In this document: one piece after another, positions 44,019 through 55,960 of the stretch
How the letters are laid out: each line of letters starts with the position of its first letter
Position numbering within the stretch: position 1 is the first letter of the stretch
Origin: Armillaria gallica
Lineage: Eukaryota; Basidiomycota; Agaricomycetes; Agaricales; Physalacriaceae
Direction: 5' to 3'
Length of the DNA: 64,000 nt
Assembly (NCBI GenBank): GCA_037576215.1
Contig: JBANDB010000018.1
Coordinates: 1,116,001 to 1,180,000 of the forward strand
Made by a program: the position numbers and the translations under genes
The notes under the pieces: generated by a model
Database searches by the model: none
What the model was told of the DNA's origin: nothing
Seen by the model: only the letters and a program-made list of their open reading frames with translations

Positions 44019-46592
44019 ATGCAGCTACCACCAGGGCCATCGTACTTGCTGCATCGAGCATTCCCGTATGTCCTTTTCGCTCTTGTCTTCACAAATGTGA
44101 TTCCCTCCCTATTTCCTGGCTACCAAGTTTCTTGGATCATATTTCCATGTGCTGCGTTATTGTATCTCGCTTCGGAGATAGTGTCTTACCTATTGAAGTT
44201 GGCGCATATACGTCGAGATGCTGCCGTCAAGGGCGCGGACTTCGTTCCGGATGTTCAGCAGAGCAGTACTTCTATCATGAACAGACTCATGAGGCAACCA
44301 AAGACTCTCTATCCTGGTACGTATCTACAACGTTTCACTGCGGCTTCCCTCTCATCAGAGACAGGCGAAGCTTTCAGAGATTGGCATCAGCAATACGGAA
44401 ACACGTATTGTATCAACGTATTCTCAGAAAGCCGGGTATGACAGTGGTCATTTGTGTTTATTTAGCTACTTATACTGACTTACGAAGATCATCACCATCG
44501 AGCCTGACCATGTGAAGGTGATTTGCAATGGTTGTTAAAGCGAGACACCTCTGATTATTTCGTAGGCAGTCTTGGCAACGCAATTCAAAGACTTCGAGAA
44601 GGGTGCGAGCAGCCTTTCCAACTTCAGATGCATTTCCCTTATGAGAAACATTTAGGATACAAGCTATCTTCTCAATGGGGGGACCTTCTTGGCTCCGGTG
44701 TATTCAATTCCGATGGTATGAGCGCGCATTCCATAAAAGGGCGACTTCGAATACTGACTTAATCGTGCCTAGGTGACATGTGGAAGTGAGCGCCCAGGAA
44801 TTAAGCTTATGACAGGCTTTTCTCTAACCCGGAATGACCGTTCCTTAGATATCACCGCAATATGACACGGCCTTTCTTCAACAAAGACCGGATAAGCGAC
44901 TTTGACAATTTCGAGAGACACGCTGTCGAATCGATTAGATTGATAAAAGATAGACTTGATGAGGGATATCCAGTGGAGTTCCAGGTAACTTTTATCGCGC
45001 GATGAGAACGGTTGCTGACCTCAGTCATACAGGATGTCGTTTCACGCTTTACGTTGGATTCAGCCACCGAATTTCTTTTCGGCCAGGACGTCGGTTCGCT
45101 GTCCGCCGGGCTTCCTTACCCATCTGAGTCGAAGGCCGGGAACACAATCGTCGCTGCAGATCACCCGTCGAATGTCTTCGTTCGGGCGTTCGTGAAAGGA
45201 CAGGAGTTGATTGCTCGAAGATCTCGAGCGGGAACAGTATGGCCACTATTGGAGTTCTGGGAAAACAAGGTCACGCCGCACAGACGCGTAATGGAAGAGG
45301 TTGTGCAGCCGCTTCTCGACGATGCGTTCGCAAGGAAGAAGACGCGAAAGGAGGAGGACATCGGTGAGGCGCTTGACGACAAAGAGGTCACCTCCCTTTT
45401 AGACGATCTGGTCAAGGACACCGATGGTAATGGTCTGGTCATATCACTGCTAGGGTTACTCATAACTGGTACTTCTAGACACGCGGGCAATCATTGACGA
45501 GCTAGTGAATATTCTCGTTGCTTCGAGAGATACGGTCAGTTAAATACATCTCCCCCCATTCGTCCTAACAACACTGTATAGACGGCTTCTTTACTTACTT
45601 TTGCTGTGTATGCGCTCACGGAGAACCCGCATATTGTGAAGCGCCTACGGGAAGAGATCGCCGAAGCTTTAGGTGACAAAGCGCCAACCTATGCCGACAT
45701 TCACGATATGAAATATTTGAGGGCGTTTTTGAACGGTATGTCTGGTCTATCGGTTAGATTTTGCGCCGGTAACTCATTGCCGTGTCATATGAAGAAACGT
45801 TGAGGCTTTATCCTCCTGTGTAAGAACGTCCTCTACTGTCAACCTTCGTTACTTATCATGCCAAACTGTCGCAGCCCTTTTGACTCTCGGTAGGAAACTT
45901 GACAATCGTTTGTATTTGAAATGAGCTAATTATTATCAGAACGGCCAATGTGGATACAACGCTGCCCAACAAAACAGGTCGACCATACTACGTAGCAAAA
46001 GATACTAAGTAAGAAAGCTTCATTGTCTTCGAATATCAGGACTAAAGCTTCCCCCGCTCAGGGTCCTATGGGGAGTCTTCTGGATGCATCGTAGGATTGA
46101 TCTGTGGGGTCCAGATGGTGCGTACCACTTTTTTTACAATCATCTCACCGACTCATTCGATAATAGCCCTTGACTTCGACCCAGACCGGTTCTTGGATTC
46201 CCGAGTCCACAAGTATCTAACACGTAACCCGTTCATCTTCTTGCCTTTCAATGCTGGACCTAGAATTTGCCTGGGTCAACAGGTTCGTTTATCTGGTTCG
46301 TCTCGTCTTGATTTCCGAGTCGTTGATTTGGTGTAGTTCGCGTACAACGAAGCGTCATACTTCCTCATTCGGCTTCTTCAAACGTTCATATCCTTCAGTC
46401 TAGCTGAGGATGCACAAGCGCCAGAGGCGAAACCCCCGGCGAGCTGGACCGGAGATCAGTTCAAGGGAAAGGAAAAAATTATGTTCGGGACACATCTCAC
46501 TATGTTCGCCAAGGTAAGGCGTTCGGACTCGTCTGGGTTTGCTGCGTTTCTGATTATTCTACTAGGCAGGAATGTGGGTGAGGATGAAATAA
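44019..46592 (+). CDS. Cytochrome P450, CYP63-like
   Basis: A dozen or so short exons. The product starts [20 protein letters not shown] with two hydrophobic N-terminal segments (ER anchor). Key blocks: [20 protein letters not shown] (helix C, WKxHRxxxRPFF type), [20 protein letters not shown], the I-helix [30 protein letters not shown] (ExxR region), and the heme loop [15 protein letters not shown] with the ligand Cys at 46268-46270, followed by [20 protein letters not shown]. It ends AGMWVRMK with TAA at 46590-46592. [17 protein letters not shown] is characteristic of the CYP63 clan of basidiomycetes, linked to oxidation of alkanes, fatty acids and xenobiotics. The I-helix reads ASRDTT rather than AGRDTT. 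An intron is needed at about 45428-45479 to reach TRAIIDEL. The gene looks intact; exons near 44520-44780 are least certain. Confidence 0.86.
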
Positions 46593-47015
46593 GTGTCGTG
46601 TTTTATTTTCTTTAGCTGTACTTGTATCTCAAGCGAATAACATCGCTGCGTCAGCGCGAAAGGTGATAGTGAACGACATAAACGGTGCTCAACAACGCTG
46701 CCAGTACAATATCAACTAAATCAGGTCGGTCTTCACTGTGCAGCGCCTCTTCTGCTGCTCAGTGTTTCCTGGTGGCTATGGATTGGTAGGTGCGAGGCGC
46801 TGGCGTCTGACGAAATAGGAACGCCGGAAGTCATCAGACGAAATATATGACGTGGGGGCATACTCCTGTAACCCCATGACTAGTCTACTCCTGACGATCC
46901 TCCTAAATTGGTTTCAAACAGTCCCTATTCTCGCTCCTATTCTCATTTTAGCCCCTCTCGCTTTAAGTAAGTGAGTGAGACAATCCACTCTCTCAACTTT
47001 GACGTTGATCTAGCC
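46593..47015. other. Intergenic
   Basis: Terminator region of the P450 and promoter of the MYND gene. No gene or repeat seen. Confidence 0.6.
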
Positions 47016-48912
47016 ATGTCAAGTGTAAGGAGAACTCGCCTTGCCCCATTGGACATGAAGCTCCTCAAGGTGTGTCCATACGTTCATATTGACTGTTATA
47101 TTTCTCAAGGAAAGGCATCGTTAGGAGCGGGCTAAACAGTCAGCGCTTGCTTTAAGCGAGGTCCCAAGCGACGATCTTCTACCTCATTTCTTTCATGTCT
47201 TCGCGCATCACCTAGACGCCAGGAAAGTGCCCGTCAGATCTGGAGCAGATACATCTGATGCACTCCAATGCTTCGCCGACCTAATACGCGGAACAAAAAG
47301 CCCGGACGACAAGAACTGTATCCTACCGCTGTGGCCCAGAATCTATGTCTGGTCCATTTATCTGCTTAACCAGAAAAGCGACACCCATCTCACACACGCC
47401 GTCTGTCTCCTCGATTTTCTATATTTCGGATTAGAGTCGGGCTTCCGCCGCCTAATAACTGACTCTCGAGATCTTGGCCCTCTGATTCTACAGAGTTGGG
47501 TATCGCGACATCCATCAGCTGTAGAAGAAACACGGCTCCTATATCTGTTCTTGCCGCAGGGTGACAAGACCACTCTCAAGTTCCAACGCAGACGCGATCC
47601 ACTCCTGACGGACATCGAGAAGAATCCGTCGCTATTCGTGCAACTCTGCATGTCGGCGTTCGTATCGGAGGTCCATCAGACCTCCATGACGAACTTCGAT
47701 CCGCAGACCTTCTCGGATAATATGTCTTTGATAGAGAGTAGTTGTTTTTGGTCGACGGCAGTACTGCAGGCATTCGTGACAAACGATCTTCTGCATTGGC
47801 TGTTCTATGCCATTCGTCGGTTTACGGCGCTCGCAGCACGAGAGCCTATTTTCAGATGGGTTCTTGACATCGCAAAGGCTCCTGGACTTTGCCTATGGGC
47901 ACTGTTTAATTTTCTCAAAGACCGCCTCTTACGCGATGTCACGATCCCGATGGCGGCAAAACTTTTGGATCATCATATTCTGGCCTACATCGTGAAGCTC
48001 GGAAGACTTCTGCAGCTGGAACGCTCCAACAATATGCTTGTGATGAAAATGTGGACACTATTATCCTCCCTTATCGATCAGTACACTCAATTTGCGTGTT
48101 ACCGCTCTTTATTGTGGAGAATTAACCGGTCGATCAAAGCCGTAGAGAGAGCTAGGGAGAATGTCCCTGCGGTCCCCGCGAGGATGAAAGACTCGTGGAA
48201 CCAACTGAAGGCTACCGCAGATTTCTACACGGCCATGAGAGCGAAGCACGACGAGAAACACGGAAAGAGCACATGTTCGTTTACAGAGGTGCGGAAATTC
48301 ACACACTGGTCAGCATCTGCTTATCTTACTCCTCATCGGTACAGTGCGTGAATGCGTCGGGGGCGATGTACCGCGCCTTTTCTACATGCTCGGGGTGCGA
48401 GCAGGTCGTTTATTGCTCGGCTGAGTGCCAGCGTAAGCATTGGATTGACCATAAGAAGGCATGTATAGAAATGCGCGGTGGTACGGTTTAATTTCTCCCT
48501 AAGGGCTTCGCGTGGCTAATGTGATTCGCTTTCAGATCTCGAAGTCATGCGGCCATGCTCACGCGAACACGACTTGTTGAGATTTATTGCTTTCCAAGTT
48601 GTTATGGCCAACGACATCAGTGCTCCGGCTGGCATTCGCGAGCCCACTGGCCGGGATATATGGCGCCTTCCCGTCAGCGCTGTCAGTTACAGCGTACTTC
48701 CCCTTAAGACCAGCTTGATGAGGATGTCAGATTTTCGTGAATTGCTCCACAAAAAGAAGGAAACTTATCGGACGGCGATCACTGATCTGAAGGCGCTCAT
48801 ACAAGACCATGGTGCCAGGAATATCAGGATAGTCTGCGTTTTCATGCCGCCATTTGCAGAGACCCATTGGCCGAATGAATGTAATTGGCAGCTGACGTTT
48901 TTAGTCCTCTGA
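47016..48912 (+). CDS. MYND zinc-finger protein (intact paralogue)
   Basis: Four exons: 47016-47069, 47125-48288, 48345-48480 and 48536-48912, all phases consistent, about 576 residues. It starts MSSVRRTRLAPLDMKLLK. A long helical body of about 390 residues includes ITDSRDLGPLILQSWVSR and AVEETRLLYLFLPQG, and has no assigned domain. It is followed by the MYND finger CSGCEQVVYCSAECQRKHWI..HKKAC, with the first Cys pair apparently formed across the 48289-48344 intron. A conserved C-terminal domain ends NCNWQLTFLVL-like at 48912 (actual CNWQLTFLVL). The dead paralogue at 12730-14601 shares all intron positions. MYND fingers mediate protein-protein contacts; partners unknown. Confidence 0.87.
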
Positions 48913-49081
48913 ATCATAATTCTGACTCAAGGTTTTTGATCTGTCAAGTTCTTCGATGCCTTTTCGCCAACGTCCTTGAAGTGTAAGTACAGTACCTGCC
49001 CCACCTCTCGATTCCTCTAGCTCTCATTCTTCCGTCTCTGAAACTGGCCAAACTAGTAGCTCATTTCAAAACTCTCATGAT

Positions 49082-50844
49082 TTGCAAGCTGAAGAAAACG
49101 TTCGGAGCAACGCGTTCAGTTTGGCCCCTGCTAGTGATATAATTCAACAAATCACCTGCGACCCACAAATGGCGAGTCGGGCCACCCGTCTCTTAAAGCG
49201 TCCTATCACAATATTCCTTGACGCAATGAAACAGATTGAGACGCGACTATGGTGGACACAGTCACACAGCCACATCTCCGCTTAGATACTGAGATAGTGC
49301 GACGAACGGCACAATCTGCCTATCGAGTTCATCCCGTTACGTCGAAAATGTATACCGCGTCTGCAACATCTGCATTCGATTTCTGGCTTGAGGAGGCCAA
49401 CAAGAACATCAGGACAGATCCAGACAAAGTCCTGCGGTCCTTCGAGAACGGAAGACCGTTACTGAACTCAGCTGTCGAAGAACAGATTCAAATGTGTGCT
49501 CGTTCTACGTACATCAACGATATAGCTAATTCACACGAATCCAGATCTCCATCCATAATGTATGCAGGTATTCTGAATGATTTGCATGTCGCTGATTGAC
49601 TGGTAGGCCCGCCTTGATAGCAGGCGGAAACCACCCGTAAGAGTTAAATCTTTTGATATCTTCAATTATCCATTCTCTCATTTAGGTTCCGCCCAACACT
49701 CAACTTACTCTCCGACCCTCAAAACTCCAATCGCCGGTTCGTCGAAGGGATGGGCTCTCAATCCGACGAAGCGAGTCTCCCGAACGGCTTAGCTGGTTTT
49801 CAGATCAGTTTGTACCGCTACGCCCTCCTTGTATGCGTAGGAAATTACTGGAAGGATAAATGTGTCTCCTTGGAACCCGGACTTTCTCTTCCTATCTCTG
49901 AACCTATTCACAAGGGTGAGAAGTGGGATCAGGTTGCTGATCTCGGTCGCGGTGGTTCTGGTCTTGTTCGAGCATACCGAAAGAAGGGAGAAGACCGGTG
50001 CATAGTGGTAAAAGGGATAATCACTCATCACGGTATCGAGTAAGCGGAAAAAGAACGTTCAATTTTGGCACAGCTTAGTCACATCCACATAGTTCGATTT
50101 TTGGGGTGTCCTAGCATCTACCTCTGATTTTCTTTTTTTCCAAAGTCAACTTGCTCCTCATAGATCTTATTTTGATCGACTGGAATGCGATTTCTGGATC
50201 TATATGAACTACATCTCCGGCGGAACGCTTGCTGGCCTGTCAGCATCAGTCCAATTACCCGAAGCGGACGTGAAGGTGTTGATCCGTCAGGTTCTGAATG
50301 GTCTTATCTTCCTACATCGCCAGACCGTCGCGCGTGGGAACATCAAGGGATCCAATTTGTTCATCACACTCGAAGGCTGTGTGAAAATTGGAGACCTTGG
50401 TTGTGCAACTGTTATCGATCCCGGTATGAGTCTCGTAAAGCTTATCAACATTTCCTTACATACAGTCACGTAGCGCGCATACTTTCTCGCTCTAGCAGCC
50501 CTTGTTTTATGTCTCCAGAAGTGTTATTCAGTGATGATTACGACGAGAAGACTGACATATGGAGTTTGGGCATGGTGATTATTGAATTGTTGAAGGAGGG
50601 GCACCCTTGGGCGAGGAACATACCTGGTTGGGTTATTTTAATGGTATGCTTACTTCAGTTCAGTTCTACTGGTTTACCTCTTATAATGTTCCAGGTGCAT
50701 GAGCGCGATCAACACTTACCAGCGCTGCTAAAGGGGATTACTTCTGAATCGGTTAGATCTATTTTGGGAAAGGTCTTCATGGATCAAGGAGCCAGACCGT
50801 CCGCTCTCCAGTCAGCGAACGACGAGTGGTTCTCAACTGCCTAG
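49082..50844 (+). pseudogene. STE-type pseudokinase gene with in-frame stop
   Basis: The C-terminal kinase domain is easy to follow: glycine loop DLGRGGSGLVRAY (49960), Lys in CIVVKGI, helix-C region EKERSILAQLSHIHIVRFLG, then IYMNYISGGTLAGL, QVLNGLIFLHRQ, DLG in VKIGDLGCAT, SPCFMSPEVL, and KTDIWSLGMVIIELL. It ends at 50844 (DEWFSTA). Two oddities: TAA at 50041-50043 interrupts the domain just before EKERSIL, and the HRD motif reads RGN in ARGNIKGSN, removing the catalytic Asp. The TAA overlaps a GTAAGC donor-like sequence, but splicing there would delete helix C. Upstream frames (LLKRPITIFLDAMKQIE and DTEIVRRTAQSAYR) probably belong to the same gene but need a frame change near 49260. It was MAP3K-like; now probably non-functional. 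Confidence 0.68.
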
Positions 50845-52085
50845 AGGATCTCAGTTTCGGGATTCGGAGGGACATCATATTGCGCCGTGGATTGTCCAAG
50901 GATTGTCAAACACAAGACTTGGAACGTTAAATTCTCAATTTGCGTTCTGTAATATTCTGTACTGAGGCCTGCCGAGCAAGGAAATCAGAATTTTAATAAG
51001 AATGCTCTGTGGGCTGCTCACCTTCCGTCGTTGCTCAACGAAATATACAGTACTAGCGGATCCTGAGAGTGACTCCTGACGATATCAATCTGTTTACTCA
51101 CCTGCGTATCATCACCCCTTCACCTCGTCCAATGCTTACTCTCGCCATCGCTCAGCGCTCACTTCCTGCGTTGCTTACATCGGTCCGCGAGCTGCTCCAT
51201 CATTTACGAGTTCAACCTTGTGGTGTCGTTCATCAGCAGGTCGTCTGAGACGATGGGGATAGTCCTATGCGTGGTGTCAGTTGATAATATTTCTGGACTG
51301 CACTGAGGGAGTTCTCATCCAGTCCAGTGCATCTCAACAACTCTATACTCGAGGACAGTGAACAGCTTGTTGCCCCGTTACCGCAGCGTTATACTGAAGA
51401 CCTACTCTCTATTCCTGCATGCTAGCTTAATGAAAAGGCCGAGGCAACCGCTCTTGCGATTCGGTTCATCACAATGTATTTGTCTGCAGATATTCCTGAT
51501 AGGATATCATGGTGATGGACCGGTGAGCAGCCCGCTAGTCCAGACTCCAGAACGCAGACAGGCCTGCGAAGGGCTCGAGATGTAGACTGTGCACGGCAAT
51601 GGATAGCGGCGAGGCATGTGAAGGGACAGTGGACCCGTACGTGTATCGAGGGTGTGGCAAGTGTTAAAATCCTTGCCAGCCTCCAGGATAACTTGAATCT
51701 TATCTAGGCTTTTTTCGGCAGAGCAAGATGTTACATTGCCGAGATGCCGATGGCATACCCAGCCGGCTAAACTCTCCCTTGGACTGCTCCGCACCCATAA
51801 AATCAGTGGATATTGAAAGACATTTGTCGATATACAATGGGAGTCCTTTCAACTTCCTTGCTGCTTTCTTGGAAAGCTGGTGGAGGATTTCGCAACGGCC
51901 GCCGAGGATATCGGCATCTGTCGGGGTTTAATTATCACGTGGACGTGTTCTCAAGCCAGCTTGATACTGTGAGAGTCTTCTATCTCTCTTTCCCAGCCGT
52001 CGCCTCACCCTACAAACGTGCTCTACACGTATCTCCCGTCGGCGTCAGGGCAGAGCGTTTTTCTCCGGTTTTGTATTCTCTGTCG
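50845..52085. other. Intergenic
   Basis: No supportable gene. Several frames of 60-95 codons on both strands lack motifs. No clear repeats. Confidence 0.5.
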
Positions 52086-52689
52086 ATGCCCGCCCTACTC
52101 GCCAGCAGGTCCGTTTATTCCATTGGCATTTTGGCCGCTATTTTAGGATGGATATGGTACCGCATAATGGGTGCTTTTTGCTCGTTTTTGACCCTTGAAG
52201 TAATGCGTTGACATGATATCAGCTAATAGTCAAGGTTCGACTTATCCTTGTGCGGCACCTATCCGCGACAATTGCTCTTTCTACGCGTCATGCTTGGAGA
52301 CAAGGTACCACTGTGGTCCAGCCGGATACCCTATCGGTTACGGAGAAAAGTTCTGCACAAAGTTTAGTGACGACCGCTCTTTGCTCAGCGCCAAGGGACA
52401 GACATGGATGGTGGACACGATGCATTGCCTTCAAGAGGCGCTCGTTCCAGATGCCATTGGCTCTGCCGAGACCTGCAGTCAACTGGGGGACAAGGCATTC
52501 GGGACACATGCCAAGTGCTACATCGATAATGGCCTGTGCTTTTTGCCTGTCGTGGACTGGGAGGCGATTGTCAAGATAGTCGAGCTGCGAACGCTTTTCC
52601 AGAGCTGGGATGCGTTTTTAGAGGCCTTGAAGGCCGGGGAGGGTTGTTTAGAGGCTTATGCCCATTTCGCAGAGCATGCGCTAGGTTGA
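52086..52689 (+). CDS. Secreted cysteine-rich protein
   Basis: Two exons, 52086-52156 and 52230-52689, joined at a GTACCG donor and an AATAG acceptor (phase 2). They give 176 residues. The join yields a hydrophobic leader, SVYSIGILAAILGWICQG, that fits a signal peptide, followed by a mature domain with about 14 Cys: CAAPIRDNCSFYASCLE, YHCGPAGYPIGYGEKFC, CLQEAL, CSQLGD, KCYIDNGLC, EGCLEAY. The spacing of paired Cys and the CLQ..L / FGTHAKCY blocks recall stanniocalcin-like folds, but that is a resemblance, not an assignment. Without the intron the frame would start MISANSQG with no signal peptide. Likely extracellular; function unknown. Confidence 0.7.
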
Positions 52690-53914
52690 ACAAGTACGTT
52701 GTTACTGCTGGAACTGTCAGTGTTTTACTCATGAAATAAAAGGTGCTCGCGTTACGGACTAGACCGTTGTTATATTATGAAGGAGCTGGTCTTCTTTGAG
52801 AAACAGAATGTCTTTAAGCTTGTAAGTCGCTTGCTCCTTGTCGTCTAGTTTGGAATTAATGCCTTCTGAGCAGAAACCGTGTCTCGATAGCCGGAACTAC
52901 AGACTGTGGGAGCCATGCAGCAATGCAGCAGCATGCTTCCCCACCCCATCTTCTCACCATAGTCCAGAAGTAGCGCTCTCTCGAGTTTGTGCTTCCTCCG
53001 TTTGCGGTACGCTCACGTCAAAGATTATCAAAGATTCTTATGTATATCGGCAACATCCTCAGAGGCGTCTGGAGTATGCTCCGCTGACATAGAATTTAGT
53101 CATGGTTCTGTTGTCAAGCTCGTCCAAGCAGCGCACCAACACAGTGCATTCCTATTAGAGAGATTCTTACTGATGTGGGCCGATACCAGCCCCACAAATT
53201 GACAGACGATGTTAAACCAGTCATTGGCGTACAGAGGCGCTGCTTGACATACAACGTTGTAACGTCCTTTTGTATTTTACGTAGGGTTGGTGATATTCAC
53301 GGTGTCATCGTACACACCGTTCTCACGGGGCTTTAATCATGAAGACGCAGGAAGGCTCAGTCCACTTATCATCTTACTGAAGTATCTATATTTACTTCGG
53401 CTAGAGGCGGCGAATGTATAACGGTTCTTATCTCGGTCTAGCCAGTGACCGTGGTTTATCACCTTAGCAATGGAGGCGACACGTTACTACGCGTCATACG
53501 GAATACAGTCGCGGAGCTAGAGCGTACCAGCTTGTACGAAATGAAGGAAGATTGATAAGGAATTTCTGTTAGAGGTCTGACCTTACTTGTCCTGCTAACT
53601 TCTTCACATGCATCATTTATAGACCGTGTACTTATCTAAGTATTTATGTTAGTACTTAGGACTTTCTTTCTTCCTGCACCTTGTTCGACTGGCACCTGTG
53701 ACCTCAGTGATGGCCCTGACGTGGCACGACTTCTAAGAATTCTCGGCGACACAGGATTAGTAGGTTCTAGTCCTCTAACAGAATCGTGGGAGTACTCCTG
53801 GGGTGAACAGGCTGCTCCGACGGCCACCTGAGGCAACTTCTGTGCTTCCGGAAGACCCAAGATTTGATATACTATTCTATCACGTGATCGTAGACGCAAG
53901 TAGAAATTTCAAAC
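52690..53914. other. Intergenic
   Basis: No supportable gene. Frames at 52838-53092 and 53646-53831 carry no motifs. No repeats seen. Confidence 0.5.
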
Positions 53915-55960
53915 ATGATCATGATGATCGCGTTGTCAAATAGACCCGGGTCCGCCGCTGCTCCAGCTCACGTCTTTCATACCGTCCCCTTACACGATAC
54001 CCCCCTCCTCGAGTTCATGCTCGCGATCCGTACTTTTCTTTACGAACAAGTCAGCGCATCCTCTCAGGCTCACAATGCGAAGGACATACCGCTCCACGTA
54101 AGCGGTTTCGCACGGCGCATCCATGGATGGTCATGGCAAGCGGTAAGTCTCTTGGCAAATCCGAGGGAGACCAGAATTTGTAATTTCTTTAGTTCCCCAT
54201 TGTAATGGGTACGAGCGCGGTGTACATAACGCTCTCGAACCTGAAGCACCATCCTGCGTTTGTGTCGAGGATAGAGACGGTGTTTTTCTTCTTTAACATC
54301 GTTCTGTTTCTTTTGAATATCTTCATGCTTTTGTCACAAGCTATCCGTGTGTTTTTTCTTCCTCTTACCTTCTTTTGCTTTTTGTTGATGGATCCGGGCT
54401 GTCGTAGTATTCCCTCGCCATGCATGGACCCTTCTCCAGGATCCAATACAAGGGATATTTGTACCCTTGATGGTCAGTCTTTCCTTCCTCCCTGAGGACC
54501 CTTTTCTGAGAAGCGTTCCGTAGGTCCTTTCCCTTGCTACCATCGTTATTGGTGCCGTCGACTACGACATAACGTACGGCCACATTGGCCCCGACCTTAT
54601 CTACGCTTTGTTTTGGCAAGTCGCACACTTGCGTGCAGGTTTGTGCGTGTTAGACTCACATGGGGCACCTTAGGATATACCTCGCTTTTTCGATCGCAAC
54701 GTGTTTTCCGATGTTAAAGATATGGTTCAGCCAGTCGCATGATCTAGCTCATTTTGCCCCTGCGTATGCGTTTCTGGTAAGTGTTTCCTTCTTGTATGGT
54801 AGCCAACAGTGAACAATTATTCCCTAGGTTTTCCCTTTGGTGCGTCATGATAGGACCTCAGTAGGCTTGCATTAAAATACTCTCGCGATCCTCTATCGGT
54901 AGATGCTTACGGGGGTCGTGGCAGCGAACATCTTGAAGGTGATTGATGCCTCCGATCCAAGAGCGTTGGGTCTTCTGCTCGTAGGTTACATCGTTCACGG
55001 TAAAGCAATTTCTGATTACTGGCAAAACGCGTTCCTCACTTTGATAACAGGTCTTGGGTTTTTCATGGCTTTCTTCTACCTCGCAATCTACATCCTTCGG
55101 TAAGTTTCTTTTTCATTGCACATTCTATATCGTCCTTATTGCATCCAGGCTCATGGCGGCAAGTGCAATGCTTGAGAATAAGACTCGGACCGTAAGCTGA
55201 TGACTACATAGAACGGATTCATGCATGGCGGACAAGCCAACGGCGCCTTTGTCGCGTGTGGTCCGCCTGGGTTTTCAGCGCTTACGTTAATAACCCTCGG
55301 AGATCATGCAAGGACGATGTATGTTGCGGGAACTCATAATATCGACCTCGTGTTTAATATTTATACAGCCTTCCTGCTCGCGGATACATTGCTGACATTG
55401 CAGGCGACGTCTGGTATTCGGCAAGCGTGTTGGCGAGCCTGCTGCTTTATGGGCTCGCTCTATTTTTCTTCATTTTTGGTCTCCTTCCCTACCGGTTCTC
55501 CCTACGGAGGCATATGAACGAAATTCTTGGATGTGCGTATCCATACCTTTTTCATATCGTCTCATTGCTGAATCACGGGATTCTATCTAGGCTGGGCTTT
55601 GACGTTCCCGAATGGTGCGCACTCTTGCTTACTTCTGTCAGAATGGACTATAGCTGAATACCTCCAGTGGGATGGATAACGACAACACGCTCCCTCGGTG
55701 ACATCTTTCAAATCCAAGGGTTCTTCACGTTCCACCTCGTCATGACGATCCTTATGTGCATTACGTGGCTCGTCCTATTTATCTTCACGGTCATCGCAAT
55801 CTGCAAGGGGAGGATATTCAATTCGCGGAGAGAGGACGTTATCAGGGACATTCAGGCTGAGGAGTCCGAGGGGGCGCCTGCAGGAAAGACAGAAGATAGC
55901 CCCATGATACCTTCTTCAACACATCATTCGGAAGGCTCCAGTCGGACAGTTGCTGTTTGA
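53915..55960 (+). CDS. C4-dicarboxylate / sulfite exporter-like membrane protein (Mae1/Ssu1, TDT/SLAC1 family)
   Basis: About ten exons. The hallmark entry sequence is FARRIHGWSWQA, then after an intron FPIVMGTSAVYITLSNL, the helix 1 of TDT proteins. It continues IETVFFFFNIVLFLLNIF, FPRHAWTLLQDPIQGIF, VLSLATIVIGAVDYDITYGH, FAPAYAFLVFPLV, GVVAANILKVIDA, LGLLLVGYIVHG, LGFFMAFFYLAIYILR, GFMHGGQANGAFVACGPPGF, SVLASLLLYGLALFFFIFGL, FPNVGWITTTRSLG-like near 55665, and FTFHLVMTILMCITWLVLFI. About ten helices are expected. The C-terminal tail is acidic and Ser-rich, ending SRTVAV at 55960. The start at MIMMIALSN could shift by one or two Met. Members export malate or sulfite at the plasma membrane; which one cannot be told. 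Confidence 0.86.

Noticed and set aside
47358..47651. 97-codon minus frame and similar antisense frames
   Set aside because: Shadow of the MYND gene exon on the other strand.
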